Assembly: GCF_947172395.1 (NCBI RefSeq)
Contig: NC_069085.1
Location: forward strand, 3,938,112 to 4,002,111
Direction: 5' to 3'
DNA length: 64,000 bases
Origin: Bicyclus anynana
Taxonomy: Eukaryota > Arthropoda > Insecta > Lepidoptera > Nymphalidae
Numbering within the stretch: position 1 is the first letter of the stretch; every line of letters begins with the position of its first letter. Made by a program: the position numbers and the translations under genes. This document shows, piece by piece, positions 24,901 through 35,148 of this stretch. The notes beneath the pieces were generated by a model, which searched no databases, was not told the DNA's origin, and saw only the letters and a program-made list of their open reading frames with translations.

Positions 24901-25459
24901 CAATTACATTAGTATAAAAATTACTTGTACTTTGAACGAGAGGTTTAACAGCATGGGGCAATTTTTTACTGTCGCCAACTGAGTTTTTTGCTAATCTAGC
25001 CATATAATAACAATTGTCATTGGAACTTAAAACTTGCTCGGTAACACAACCTGTAATTTCGTTTACTGAGTCTTTTATAGTGTTTAAATATTCAACTGCC
25101 TCAAAACAATAAATTAAACTCGTTTATCCACTCGTAGTACTTTTACACAAAAATGGAAAATCATTGGAGGAAACTTTATCAGCACGCAACACATGAAATA
25201 CAAAAGAACAATGACCCAGATCCGCCAAAGATAACTATTGAAGTGACGCATGTGTGGAATCGATAACAGTAGGTGTACACGCACGCACCGCAGACCTTAT
25301 CGAACCAATATTTACCCAAGTAACAGCAACACGCGAAACGCTGCCGTGTGAACGAGCCGCAGACCGGCAACCTCCGCTAATTGTATTAGAACCCTAAGAC
25401 GCAATCGAAGGGCGAACTCATTCAAACGACATGTCACATCGTGAAGTAATAAAAAGTAT
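21998..25459. other. Long AT-rich non-coding stretch
   Basis: No gene or assignable TE. Noted inside: a perfect 18-bp palindrome CGCTTGGCTAGCCAAGCG (22209-22226) and a small tandem duplication of ACTTCAAATGAGCA near 24165. Frames at 22673-22930 and 23308-23502 have no coding character. Confidence 0.5.
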
Positions 25460-25619
25460 ACCTATTCACCGGGCAGCAGCTGCATCGAAAGGGAACGACA
25501 GATGCGAGCCAACTGACGATGGTAAAAATGAACCGCTGGAAAGCACACCGGTCTCCGGCACGCTACGAGCAACTAATAAATAGTAAAATTTTCTCCAAAA
25601 TAATGTGTGCTGACTTACC

Positions 25620-25700
25620 GGTGTCGAGGGTTGCAGAGAAAGCGACAGCGCTGGCGCACTCACTAAGCACACGTGCACGCACGCTCGGCCGCGCACCTGT
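25620..25700 (-). CDS. Candidate minus-strand first exon ending in a strong donor
   Basis: Reading the minus strand, GC-rich sequence containing CAACCCTCGACACCG is followed by GTAAGTCAG, close to the consensus donor, with the intron continuing toward lower coordinates into AT-rich DNA. The exon start is unknown, so the right-hand coordinate is nominal. It may be entirely 5' untranslated: an ATG frame (MANSPRQVRG...) passes through but I cannot tell whether it is used. I found no partner exon downstream in the window. Confidence 0.35.
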
Positions 25701-26087
25701 CGCGGACTGTTCGCCATTTCCATATTTTATTGTATTTGAGTGTGGGCGAGGCGCGCGCGCAGCCCGACGCGCCGAGGTGGACTGGCAGCCGACGCGCGCG
25801 ATACCTGCGCTCACCTGTCCCCTCCCTCCCCTACCATCAGGAACCGGATGGCACTCCAAAACAAAACGGTCAACAAAGGACGTGCCACGAATGTTCGCGC
25901 CGCCACCGATCGGATTCACGGCGTAGGGTCGAGGGGCTGCAAGCCGGGGCTCTTTCCGATTATACAACACCTGACTCACGCGCCGAAAATCGAACGCCGG
26001 TTGATTTACGAGCCGCCACGGCAGCCGCCGCTGACCGCTGACTGCTCAATCACAATTGTTTTCTCAGCTCGACGGCCGATCGGCACA

Positions 26088-26327
26088 ATGGCTGAAAACG
26101 ATGACGAGCGCTTACTCGAAAATGCAAATGAGGCAAGCGTTACACAAAAACACAAAGCGATTGTTGACACAGAAACTGTTTGTCAATTGCTGAGTTATAC
26201 TGAACTGGAAAATAATCACGATTGCTCAACTAATTGTTACCGCGGCACTGACTACTGGCGCACGAACAATCGCGTTACGTGTACAACTGCCCAAGTGGAC
26301 ATCCGAGCTGTTTCCACACCGCCGTAG
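26088..26327 (+). CDS. Candidate first coding exon or 79-aa ORF; unrecognised
   Basis: CACAATGGCTG is a good insect start context. The product opens MAENDDERLLENANEASVTQ, acidic and polar, and reaches a TAG at 26325. A possible splice donor (GCC|GTAGGT) at 26324 lies just before the stop, so this may be a first exon rather than a complete gene. The frame continues open upstream to 25740 because the island lacks stops, but that part is low-complexity Arg/Ala/Pro-rich and probably untranslated. I recognise no domain. Its position at the 3' edge of the CpG-rich island favours a real transcript. Confidence 0.4.
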   Translation: MAENDDERLLENANEASVTQKHKAIVDTETVCQLLSYTELENNHDCSTNCYRGTDYWRTNNRVTCTTAQVDIRAVSTPP

Positions 26328-26330
26328 GTA

Positions 26331-26635
26331 TCCGACGTACTGTTTGTTTGTTTGCGCTTTCCGCGGCGTGGTCGGTGGGTGCAGTCACGTCGTTATCAGT
26401 TGTATCGCACATTGATATGATATCATCACTTTGCGTGCGATAGCGTTTCCTTTCTCTACAAATATCATTATCGTTTTCAGATCGAAAGTTGTCAAGAATT
26501 TCCTGGTTATCTACAAGTTTGGAAAATTTATGAAAATCATATAAAATATCATAGAAAAACTGCTATTTGCTTGATTTCTGAAAGTGGCTGCTTACGATTG
26601 GTTAGGTTATAAATTACGGTTATTAGGACATGATT
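26331..26635. other. Non-coding, flank of the CpG-rich island
   Basis: Moderately GC-rich to about 26450, with an initiator-like TTATCAGTTG at 26393-26402 on the plus strand but no downstream element at the expected spacing. AT-rich afterwards. Confidence 0.4.
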
Positions 26636-26769
26636 AGGACCGGAAACATCAATCGGCTAACAGAGAGCTACTGGATGCTAGCGGCTCAAGAAGGTGGTTT
26701 TTGGAATTCTTTAAACGAGACCTGTGACCAGAAAGGGACATCGACCATCGAATGTGGATAATGATTATG
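26636..26769 (+). mobile_element. RTE-type LINE 3' end, decayed
   Basis: GAGAGCTACTGGATGCTAGC, GGCTCAAGAAGG, GAGACCTGTGACCAG and a TGTGGATAATGATTATGA tail align with the 3' end of the LINE at 49133-52394 and the better copies at 41905 and 1031. It is heavily substituted and therefore old. Confidence 0.65.
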
Positions 26770-26871
26770 ACATAGAAATATTGTCATGTTTTTGAGATAT
26801 TCCTTAATAACAGCTACAGTTTTTAGAGGTATAGGACTTGGTTCACTTTTAACCTAAAGAATTATACGAAT

Positions 26872-26923
26872 CTTTACGAAACGCGAAAAGCAATTTTCTT
26901 TACGAAACGCGAAAAGCAATTTT
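26872..26923 (+). repeat. Perfect 26-bp tandem duplication
   Basis: The unit CTTTACGAAACGCGAAAAGC plus AATTTT occurs twice with no mismatch. It lies outside any recognised element and looks like a recent slippage or duplication event. Confidence 0.9.
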
Positions 26924-28454
26924 CTTGGCGATAAATAGGTCGTATCACTTGTACGTTGTATAGCTGTTTAGTTTCATGTCAAATAAAAAAATAGGTGATA
27001 GACAAATTAATAATTTATAGGCGGATTCTTTGTGAAACTCCAAAACAGGTAAAGCAAATGTTTGAGTGCTGTATATAATACTTTTATTTATTTATATAAT
27101 ACTGAACGATCGTGGAAGGACATGGTCGCCGATACGGGTCGACCTTTGAAAGGCACCATAAAAGGATGACACCATGTATCTCCAGAAATATCGTAAACGA
27201 ATTAATATAGAAATGCTTGTCTGTAGTCGTCAACGTTACACTTGAAAACTTACAGTTATATTTTGGTCTTCAACGATCCAGTATATCATTCACATCGAAT
27301 CGACGTATTTGACGTATTTCTACATATTCAAATATCTACCTAATAAATCAAATCATTATATGATGATGAATATGATGGGGTACCTAATAATTAACCTAAT
27401 TACAGAAATTCATTCCAAATTCAATTCCGACTTTAATGGTGAACCGATCGCTTCCTGCATTTCAGCTCCACGCGTCTGGATTTCCATTAATTCCAGATCC
27501 ATTGGATTTGTTTAAACTTATTCATATAATCAATATGGCGCAAAACAAATGACTTCTTAAACGGCTATTCTTTTTTGCTAAATCTTATAAAAGCCGTTAT
27601 ACCTTGAGGAATGTATGCAGGGTTTTAGATTAATGTTCTACTTCCGAGTGTACTTTTCCGACACTTTTAACAATTACGGGAATATTTCAAGCGATCTACA
27701 CAGAATCTCGACAATCTAATATATACCTTCCTCATGGATCACTCAAACTATCGGTGAAAACCGCATTAAAAACCGTTCAGTAGTTTTCAAAAGATTGTGA
27801 AGAGGCAAATAATTATCAAATTTTTTGTCAAACAGAATATTAGACAAAAGTTTGATCCTTTCTAAGGCGCTCTAGTCTAAAGAAATTTTTCGCTAAAAAC
27901 ACGCCCTTAATCTAAAACTATTGTGTTCGATATAGAACGTGTGGTTCACATCAATGCGATAACGTTCGCAACTGAAATCACCCATTTGTTACGAGGTGGA
28001 AATTAAATTATACTCATATTTACATTGCACTTAAAAATAATCTATAGCATACGTATGTATTTTGTTTTTAATGAAAAAAAATGATGAAAGATAATCTCTA
28101 TCGTACGTACCTACTTTATTTTAAACGAAATGGTACTTATGATATAGTTGAATGTAATGTATTTTTTTAATAAAAAAGATTCATAGAAGATATCTAAAAA
28201 TAGATAGATACAAATCATGCCCACGTAGAATGGTAGGAAGAATACTGGATGCATTTCCGCGTTGATCCTTTGCGCAAAAAATGAGGCAGTCCTTCTGTGA
28301 CCAGTCGAGGATGTAATAATTTAAATAATAAATTTTCAGTAATTAGGAGAGTTACTGCGCATATTTTTGTTATTTTTTTTTATGGACCCAAATCATTCTT
28401 TTTTTTTATATATATTTTTTTTATATATTCTTGTACCAAAACCTTTAGTTATCA
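26924..28454. other. Non-coding, possible TE relic
   Basis: AT-rich. Around 27726-27795 the sequence CTTCCTCATGGATCACTCAA followed by AACCGCATTAAAAACCGTTC resembles a block I associate with lepidopteran repeats, but I cannot name the family. No gene. Confidence 0.45.
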
Positions 28455-28597
28455 CTAGCAGACGCCACGCGGTTGGAATACGGGGATAGTGTAGCTTCCC
28501 AACAGTATAAGAATTTTTCAAACCGTTGCAGCAATTTTGGAGCTTATTCAATGCAAACAAACAATCAAATCTTTCCTCGTTACAATATTAGTACAGA
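28455..28597 (-). mobile_element. Helitron-like element (type 1), hairpin damaged
   Basis: Minus strand: starts TCTGTACTAATATTGTAACG (28597) and ends GGCGTCTGCTAG (28455), flanked by A and T as expected. The terminal hairpin has lost its GGGTGAAA loop, so the stem cannot form normally. Confidence 0.7.
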
Positions 28598-28715
28598 TAA
28601 TAATGTAAAACAACAATAACTAATTCTATCATGATGATTCAAAATGAACAACTTGCTACTGAATAATGTCAAACAGACATTGACTGCTCCAATTCGGGTT
28701 ACCGGACTTTTACAT

Positions 28716-28920
28716 CTATGGACCTGAAAATCCTAAGGCTTCCCCAAAACTGCTGTCATTCGAGATAAGAGATCCGTTAAACAAAGCAGCCATTTTTTCT
28801 CTCGACCGTCTCAAGTCATCAGTGTCAAGGAACGCGCCACACCGGATGGGCCGCCGTATCTGACGGGAATCGACGCAAAAAGTGAATCTAGCCCCTTTCG
28901 TCTGTATCATATAATCTCTT
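28716..28920 (-). other. GC-richer segment open on the minus strand (64 codons); unclassified
   Basis: The minus-strand frame starts ATGATACAGACG and codes MIQTKGARFTFCVDSRQIRR and onward, ending in GEALGFSGP. Composition is more balanced than the flanks. I do not recognise it; it could be an exon, a retrocopy or an unnamed repeat. Confidence 0.3.
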
Positions 28921-28989
28921 CTTATTTATGTACTTACATAACATCGCAATACTCGGTCCGGATGATTATCATTAACATAGGATAGTAGT

Positions 28990-29185
28990 CGAAACAGAGT
29001 GAAACATTATCATTCTATCTGCCAATCAACTCTGGAGCAGCATAGTGGTTTTAAGCTCCATATCCCCTTGATATCCGAAAAATAATGACGGGGATGGTAT
29101 TGACCGGGATCGACGGCTTAATATGCTCGCTGAGGGAGGATATATTCCTGAGCCTCAGCGAGTACGTTAAGCCATAATTTTACAC
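28990..29185. repeat. Decayed SINE-like block with inverted duplicate
   Basis: CAACTCTGGAGCAGCATAGT, then ACCGGGATCGACGGCTTAAT, recalls a repeat also decayed at 33240. Inside, GGCTTAATATGCTCGCTGAGG (29115-29135) and CCTCAGCGAGTACGTTAAGCC (29152-29172) form a 21-bp hairpin with three mismatches. Confidence 0.45.
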
Positions 29186-29356
29186 CATAATCTTCCCAAC
29201 TCCGTGCTGAGAATTTGCTGAGTATTTCTCTGGACCAGCAAATAATAAGCTACTAGCTCTTTTTAATTATAATTAAAATAAAGAGTTCGTAGCTCGGGGA
29301 TGTAGGAACATCGAAATCTTCCCAACTCCAGCTTGCTACTAAGAATTTCTTATAAG

Positions 29357-29650
29357 AATCATCATTATCAATCCATATTCTTACTGCTGAGCTCGGGTCT
29401 CCTCTCAGAATGAGAGGGGTTAGGCCAATAGTCCACCACGCTGCTCTAATGCGATTTGGCAGACTTCACACACGCAGAGAATTAAGAAGTTCTCTAGTAT
29501 GCAAGTTTCCTCACGGTGTTTTACCTTCACCGTTTGAGACATGTGCGTTAAAGACACATGGCATGACATATTTAATTTTTTAAAATACACATAACTGAAA
29601 AGTTGGAGGTGGACAGGATTCGAACCCACGCCCTCCAAAATCAGACGGTG
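29357..29650 (-). mobile_element. SINE-B (Metulj-like), complete body, head decayed
   Basis: Minus strand: a B box (GGTTCGAATCC-like, here GGGTTCGAATCCTGTCC), then CACCTCCAACTTTTCAGTTA, the AAACGGTGAAGG block, the AATTCTCTGCGTGTGTGAAG block and the CTCATTCTGAGAGGAGA hairpin, then a GATAATGATGATT tail. An extra 30-base insertion (around 29543-29570) lies between blocks. Confidence 0.8.
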
Positions 29651-29948
29651 TGAGTGACGTTGCTAGACGTCCCGCCTAAACCCAGACATCTCGCAACGCT
29701 GCCTGTACCTGTCTTTCTAGTACATAGTGCCCTGAGTCGTCGAAGGATAGAGTCGAACAAGCAATCAATTGATGCATCGAATCAATTAAAATATAATATT
29801 CAGAAAGAGGAAATCTTATCAACACCATTTGACGCTATCATACGCGATTGCTGGATGACTCACAGGCGCCGTGGCCGTCATTCAATGCAGATAGCTATTA
29901 GAAATAGGTACTATATCATATTATTAGACTCTCATGACAAATGCATTT

Positions 29949-30041
29949 AGCCCTCATTCGCACGAGAGATTTTTTAACGGACGTTAAAAAAGCGTTCAAA
30001 TATAGTGTGAAGTTAAATTAACTCTCAAGCGAATAAGGGCT
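29949..30041. mobile_element. MITE family M2, short internally deleted copy (93 bp)
   Basis: It opens AGCCCTCATTCGCACGAGAG with TTTTTTAACGGACGT and closes CTCAAGCGAATAAGGGCT. The long copy at 59227-59459 has the same ends. Only about 30 bases remain between the arms. Confidence 0.75.
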
Positions 30042-30128
30042 GAGTAAGTTTAGTAAATTGATATTTGTCTATGTTTATGGTAACAGTAGCTTTACATGAA
30101 TTTCTGGTCCAATCAAATCTTCTATAAA

Positions 30129-30311
30129 TCTTTTATACCTACTATTATAAAGAGGTGAAGTTTGTGGTGTTATAGCCAGATCTACTGAATCGATTTATAT
30201 ATTTTTTTCCCACTAGAAAGCCACGATAAGTGTGAGTGTCATAGGATATTTTAACCTTGTATTCTCATGGGAACGAGAACTACGTTGGTGAAACCGCGAA
30301 ACGCCGGCTAG
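30129..30311 (+). mobile_element. Helitron-like element (type 1)
   Basis: The 5' end is altered (TCTTTTATACCTACTATTAT) and the 3' end reads GTGAAACCGCGAAACGCCGG then CTAG, followed by T. Internal blocks (TATTCTCATGGGAACGAGAA) match the family. Confidence 0.7.
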
Positions 30312-30758
30312 TAGCTAATAAACATGAAAAGTAAATGTAAGGAGAACCATCTCATGTAGGGTGCTATAAAAGTACATAACAACTTGTAAAAGAGATAACA
30401 ACTCGTACAATAGTTCAAATATTTAATTATGGAGTGTTACAACTTAACAAAATGAATTTGAATGAAGGATCTTCTTAATCATAAGGAGACAGTTTTCTAC
30501 ATCTATCCTTCATATTAAAAAGTATTAAAATTAAACTCAAACAGTTAATAATTAAAATGTCTCTCTCACATTATGGTTATAAATAGATCGTAACTGCACA
30601 TTTCAATTATCTAATCGCTTCTGATAATAACTATGAGTATCTTAAAGAATTTCAAAACATCTGATCCTATTAGGGTATTATTTTATTTAGCACTTCGGTG
30701 TCCGTTAATATCCAGTTAGAGTTGAGTCCCCATGTGGTTGTTGAATTTTTCAGGACAG
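30312..30758. other. AT-rich non-coding
   Basis: Nothing supportable. Confidence 0.5.
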
Positions 30759-30949
30759 TTTTTTTAATTCATTACCAGTTAGCCGTTGACTTCTCAACAG
30801 ATGGAATCTGATGATGCAATCTAAGATGGAAGCGGGCTAACTTGACAGGGGTTAGATGAAAATCCACACCCCTTTCGGTTTCTACACGACATCGCACTGG
30901 AACGCTAAATCGCTTGACGGTACGTTTTTGCCGGCAGGGTGGTAACTAT
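30759..30949 (-). mobile_element. SINE-A, 5'-truncated copy
   Basis: Minus strand carries the body (TACCACCCTGCCGGCAAAAA then GTACCGTCAAGCG, AAACCGAAAGGGGTGTGG) and the 3' tail (TTAGATTGCATCATCAG), ending at an A-run (T-run on plus). The tRNA head is missing. Confidence 0.75.
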
Positions 30950-30989
30950 GCTAACACAGTAAATTTACTTGTTTCAGTTTATTATCAAA

Positions 30990-31100
30990 CTAGCGGATCA
31001 CTGCGGTTTCACCTACGTAGATGCTGTTCTCGTGGAAATACGGGGATAAAATAGTTTATGTTACTCCTGTGTTCCTTGGATTTTATTTTGGTTAGTGCAT
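30990..31100 (-). mobile_element. Helitron-like 3' end, decayed
   Basis: Minus strand ends GTAGGTGAAACCGCAGTGAT then CCGCTAG (30990), with the ATTTTATCCCCGTATTTCCA block upstream. The 5' end cannot be found. Confidence 0.6.
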
Positions 31101-32111
31101 AAAACATGTTATTTATGAACTCTAAAAGAATTTATCAACAACAACAATTAGCATTTCACACATTTCGCAACACATTCACCAGCTTACTTGCCAAGTCAAG
31201 CGTGCGTAAAGAACATTAATAATTGTGAAAAATATTTAAAATAAGGACTTTTCCTATAAAAAGCGAGACTCCTGCGCACCCTACACAGCGCGTGCGATGG
31301 CAGCTGCGCGGACAGATGCCGCGTCGATAGCTCGTAGCATAAACATACAATTTATAGCTTTGCTTTTTTTGCATCGGTACCTAGTGAGACAAGCTTTCTC
31401 GCGTAGCTTCGACCGATCGCACTGCTTATGTATTCATACAAACTACATCGCCTTTTAGAATTTATCTGGTGAATTATAACAAGATCATTCCTTGCTATGT
31501 AACAATAAAAAATCATCAACATCGTCAGTTTATTATACCATCTATATCTACTCGTATATTATTGTAACTCTGTGACGATCACTTTGTGGACCGGGACCTT
31601 ATATCCAGGGGTCTTATACCACCCGTTTTCGAACTCCAAGCTACTCCTGAGAATTACTTCGAAGAAAGAATAAAACCTCATGCTCTTTTGGCGTATAGGT
31701 CTATGAAGTGGACCATCGTGGCAATTATTTATAAATCGCAAAAAATGTTATATTTATTGAAATAATATTCTAAGTTTCAGAACTTAAACAAATTAATGAA
31801 TAAAAGTTCTTTTTTTTTATTCAATGACTAGTTGATTGACTGCTATCTCACTTGATGCAGTCATCACTTAGAATACAACGAAATATTTGTAAGAAGTACA
31901 AGTATGTCTATACCCACATCTGACAATTTGAAAGGAAGAAAGAAAATTATTTTATTTCGACACACACACACACACACACATAATACACAAAAGACAAACA
32001 AGACTAAATACAAAAGAAAGAAAATTTAAATATAGTAAATTTAATAATTATTGTAATTTAATTAATAATTATTAAATTTAATTACGTAATCTATGCTGAA
32101 CTCTAAATCAA
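31101..32111. other. Non-coding, with a (CA)n microsatellite
   Basis: Holds a small GC-rich patch at 31262-31340 (GCAGCTGCGCGGACAGATGC) of unknown nature and a (CA)10 run at 31961-31980. No gene supported. Confidence 0.5.
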
Positions 32112-32189
32112 TACGTCTTGGCTGGTAGAACGGTAACTAGTTACGGCCGATGCTTACCATCAGATCAGACCTAAATCGATTTAGAAAAA
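32112..32189 (-). mobile_element. SINE-A variant fragment
   Basis: ACGTCTTGGCTGGTAGAACG, GTAACTAGTTACGGCCGATG and CTTACCATCAGATCAGAC match the middle of SINE-A. They best match the fragment at 55447-55555, which shares CGATGCTTACCA, suggesting a subfamily. Confidence 0.5.
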
Positions 32190-32249
32190 ATATAGATTAT
32201 TAAATTCACAAAACCACAGCATTACCTACCAACTGCACCAAAGAGGTCA

Positions 32250-32820
32250 GTAAAACCTACCAAGTTCTATAAAACACTATTATGTCGTCGTTAAAACCTA
32301 CCAAGTTCTATAAAACATTATTATATCATCGTTAAAACCTACCAAGTTCTATATAACACTATTATGTCGTAGTTAAAACCTAGCAAGTTCTATATTACAC
32401 TATTATATCATCGTTAAAACCTACCCAGTTCTATAAATCACTATTATGTCGTCGTTAAAACCTACCAAGTTCTATAAAACACTATTATATCATCGTTAAA
32501 ACCTACCAAGTTCTATATAACACTATTATGTCGTAGTTAAAACCTAGCAAGTTCTATATTACACTATTAAATCATCGTTAAAACCTACCCAGTTCTATAA
32601 ATCACTATTATGTCGTCGTTAAAACCTACCAAGTTCTATATAACACTATTATGTCGTAGTTAAAACCTAGCAAGTTCTATATTACACTATTATATCATCG
32701 TTAAAACCTACCCAGTTCTATAAATCACTATTATGTCGTCGTTAAAACCTACCAAGTTCTATAAAACACTATTATGTCGTCGTTAAAACCTACCAAGTTC
32801 TATAAAACACTATTAAGTCC
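32250..32820 (+). repeat. 41-bp tandem satellite, 14 units, with four-unit higher-order repeat
   Basis: Each unit starts TTAAAACCTACCAAGTTCTA and is exactly 41 bp (starts at 32250, 32291, 32332 and so on to 32783). Diagnostic variants recur in order: type A (ATATCATC with CCAAG), B (ATATAAC with GTCGTAG), C (CTAGCAAG with ATATTAC), D (CCCAG with AAATCAC). Units 2-5 and 6-9 are ABCD, units 10-12 are BCD, and the outer units are generic. The array therefore grew by duplication of a 164-bp block. Confidence 0.95.
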
Positions 32821-33060
32821 TATTAATCATTCAATAGGCACATTTTATTCAAAAAAACGCAGTAGATAGGTGATGTTTATTGCGTCTATTCTTGGTTTCG
32901 AATGACAAATACCTTCACTGAATCGATATTTTATTCCCTGTTAAGTTGTATGGAATCATCAATTCTACTCTGCCACGTTTTTTTATTATTTACATTTTAA
33001 ATAAGAGTAGTTGTAGTACTATTAGTGAATATATTATACTATTCATTTGCTAACCCCTGG
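32821..33060. other. AT-rich non-coding
   Basis: Nothing supportable. Confidence 0.5.
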
Positions 33061-33074
33061 GACAACGAAGCAGT

Positions 33075-33510
33075 TCATTACCAGCCTATTTTAACTGCCC
33101 ACTCAAGAGCCGGGCTACCCTCCTTATAAAAGAGGGGATATAAAGGTGAGACTCATCACGCTGCTCTGAGTTGACTTGGTTGATTGCAATTCTGGTCGGG
33201 TTAAAATTTTGAACGAACACTATCAGATGTTCATGATAATTACCGGAATCGACTGCTTAACGTGCTTTCTGATGCACGGGGTTGTAATACTAGATCATTA
33301 TTATTTCCTGAATTTTCTTAAAATATACAAAATATTTTCACTAACCACTCACCATACAGTGAGCCTACATGCCTGCAGCGTTAACGGCTTGACAGATCCT
33401 GGGTTCAATTCCGATTAAACTGATCGTGTGTTATATAGTTTTATCGATTGAACCCAGGACCTCATGATCCAAAGCCTACGTTTAACTACTGGACCTCCGA
33501 GGCTCTTATT
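33075..33510. mobile_element. Decayed SINE-like elements with two opposed tRNA-like heads
   Basis: 33075-33320 contains CAGCCTATTTTAACTGCCCA, a CTTATAAAAGAGGGG block and ACCGGAATCGACTGCTTAAC, related to 29108. At 33363-33420 a plus-strand B box (CTGGGTTCAATTCC) and at 33442-33505 a minus-strand counterpart (GATTGAACCCAGGACCTC) face each other. The family is not identified. Confidence 0.4.
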
Positions 33511-33989
33511 AAAGGGTTTTCTATTTTAGATTGACTAGTGTAGACTGCAGAGTAGTGTACTCTAGGGCATCTTACCGAGCGAGCCCAGCAAGGTGCTGAT
33601 CAGTTTTAGATAGAGCACCTGCTTAGTTTGTCAATAATTACTTAGTATGAAAAAATAAAATGTTGAAAAAAATATTTAATTCATTTACTTGGCGTATTTT
33701 TTCGTTTGCGAGGCAAACGTTCTCATTGGTGTAGAGATTACGGCTCGAAAGATTCATCAGCGAATAAGATAAGAGCTGTCACTTTTATTTACATACCAAC
33801 AAGTCATTTTGAACCCTGACCACAGAACAAAACTAAAAAGTAACATCCAGAATCATAATAATTATAACTCGTGCGCATTAACTTGACCCCAGGCTATCCA
33901 ACACATTCATACAAACACAGTATCAACTTATTTCGAGTCAGGTGTCACGTTAATCTGCACGAGCAGTATGTATGTTTATGGTACTGTTT
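33511..33989. other. Non-coding, no gene seen
   Basis: Nothing supportable. Confidence 0.5.
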
Positions 33990-34298
33990 GTATCGTTATC
34001 AACCCATATTCGGCTCACTGCTGAGCTCGAGTCTCCTCTCAGAATGAGAGGAGTTAGACCAATAGTACACCACGCTAGCCCAATGCGGATTAGCAGACTC
34101 CACACACGCAGAGAACTAAGAAAATGCTCTGGTATGCAAGTTACCTCACGATGTTTTCCTTCGCCGTTTGAGACACGTCATACTTAATTTTCTTAAAATG
34201 TACAACTGAACAGTTGCCTGCCAAGGACCAGATTCGAACCCACCACCCTCCAGAATCGGAGGCAGAGGTCATATCCACTGGGCTATCACGTATCTCTA
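33990..34298 (-). mobile_element. SINE-B (Metulj-like), full length
   Basis: Minus strand: A box (GATAGCCCAGTGGATATGAC), B box (GGGTTCGAATCTGG), the AAACGGCGAAGG block, TTAGTTCTCTGCGTGTGTGG, the CTCATTCTGAGAGGAGA hairpin and GCCGAATATGGGTTGATAAC at the 3' end. Confidence 0.85.
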
Positions 34299-34445
34299 AA
34301 ATCAAGTGTTTGTATACGGTCTCTAAAAAATATACAATTCCTTCACATTTATCACTTTCCATTTGTAAAAATCATATCAATAGACTCCGCGCCATGAAAC
34401 AAGTCCCGCAGATGCGGCGCTAATGTCTTAATGGCGATATTTTCA

Positions 34446-34495
34446 TTTGGTAATGCCGATATTATTTGTCACTTGGTAATGCCGATATTATTGTC
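34446..34495 (+). repeat. Two-copy tandem repeat, about 25 bp
   Basis: TTGGTAATGCCGATATTATT occurs at 34448 and again at 34474, each following a CAT/CAC-type base context. Minor local duplication. Confidence 0.8.
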
Positions 34496-34570
34496 AAATT
34501 TTAGTTCAGGTTTTAGCCACGCGACTACTTTCGTGGTTCGGAGTCTACTTGATCCATTCCATAGTACAGA

Positions 34571-34807
34571 AGGATATCCAAAGTATTCCAAAAACAATCT
34601 AAATATGCTATCACTCATTATTTCATGTATGAGGACAGAACAGTAGGTGTTTACGTAATGACTGCCGTAAATCTCGGCACGGATATTTATTTCCAGCATC
34701 CGTTGGATGCACTAATAGGTAGCTCTCTATTAATTGCCTTATTAGGTATAATTTTCTTAGTGCTTCTATGCACGCGTCCGTTGATTTTACTTATAAAGCA
34801 ACTATGA
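34571..34807 (+). CDS. Possible terminal exon, membrane-anchored tail; unrecognised
   Basis: The frame is open from just after ACAG (34570) to TGA (34805-34807). An internal ATG at 34625 gives 60 residues. Codons are mixed (AAT CTC GGC ACG GAT ATT TAT TTC CAG CAT CCG). The product has a polar segment, then a strong hydrophobic helix (SSLLIALLGIIFLVLLCTRP) and a short basic end (LIKQL). No family recognised. It could be chance, but the codon mix is better than most AT-rich frames here. Confidence 0.25.
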   Translation, partial: RISKVFQKQSKYAITHYFMYEDRTVGVYVMTAVNLGTDIYFQHPLDALIGSSLLIALLGIIFLVLLCTRPLILLIKQL

Positions 34808-34861
34808 GTATAGGTACATGTAAATATTTTTTATTAGCACCTCAACACATTTATATTTTTA

Positions 34862-35057
34862 CTAGCTGACGCCGCACGGTTTCACCCGCGTGGTGCCTGT
34901 TCCTGTAGGAATACGGGGATAATATATAGCCTATAGCCTTCCTCGATAAATGGGCTATCTAACACTGAAAGAATTTTTCAAATCGAACCAGTAGTTCCTG
35001 AGATTAGCGCGTTCAATCAAACAAACAAACTCAAAAAGCTTTATAATATTCGTAGGT
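34862..35057 (-). mobile_element. Helitron-like element (type 1), near complete
   Basis: Minus strand ends GCGGGTGAAACCGTGCGGCG then TCAGCTAG at 34862, with A on the plus side at 34861. The body matches type 1 closely (AACGCGCTAATCTCAGGAAC). The 5' end is slightly altered (CCTACGAATATTATAAAGC). Confidence 0.8.
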
Positions 35058-35148
35058 ATGCTTGTATGCGGCGTCTATGAAACGCAAGTGACGTCGTATT
35101 ACATGCAAGCATTCATAGATCCACACGCCACGTAAAATATAACTAAGA

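Larger units (their letters stand above)
25460..26330. promoter_or_regulatory. GC/CpG-rich island, probable promoter and first-exon region
   Basis: This is the only sizeable GC-rich, CpG-rich island in the window, with strings such as GGCGCGCGCGCAGCCCGACG. Being poor in stop codons, it is open in several frames, most of which are meaningless. Three promoter-type signals stand out. On the minus strand, CACCG|GTAAGTCAG is a strong splice donor at 25620. Also on the minus strand, GTCAGTTGG is an arthropod initiator with A at 25514, and CGATG lies about +28 from it, a near-match to the downstream promoter element. On the plus strand there is an ATG frame in good context at 26088. A divergent promoter is a reasonable reading but unproven. 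Confidence 0.5.

Noticed and set aside
25519..25979. Long frames on both strands through the CpG-rich island
   Set aside because: GC-rich sequence lacks stop codons; the translations are low-complexity Arg/Ala/Pro and mutually exclusive. Kept only as promoter and first-exon evidence.
32250..32820. CRISPR-like array
   Set aside because: Units are contiguous 41-mers without unique spacers, in an insect genome; it is a satellite.
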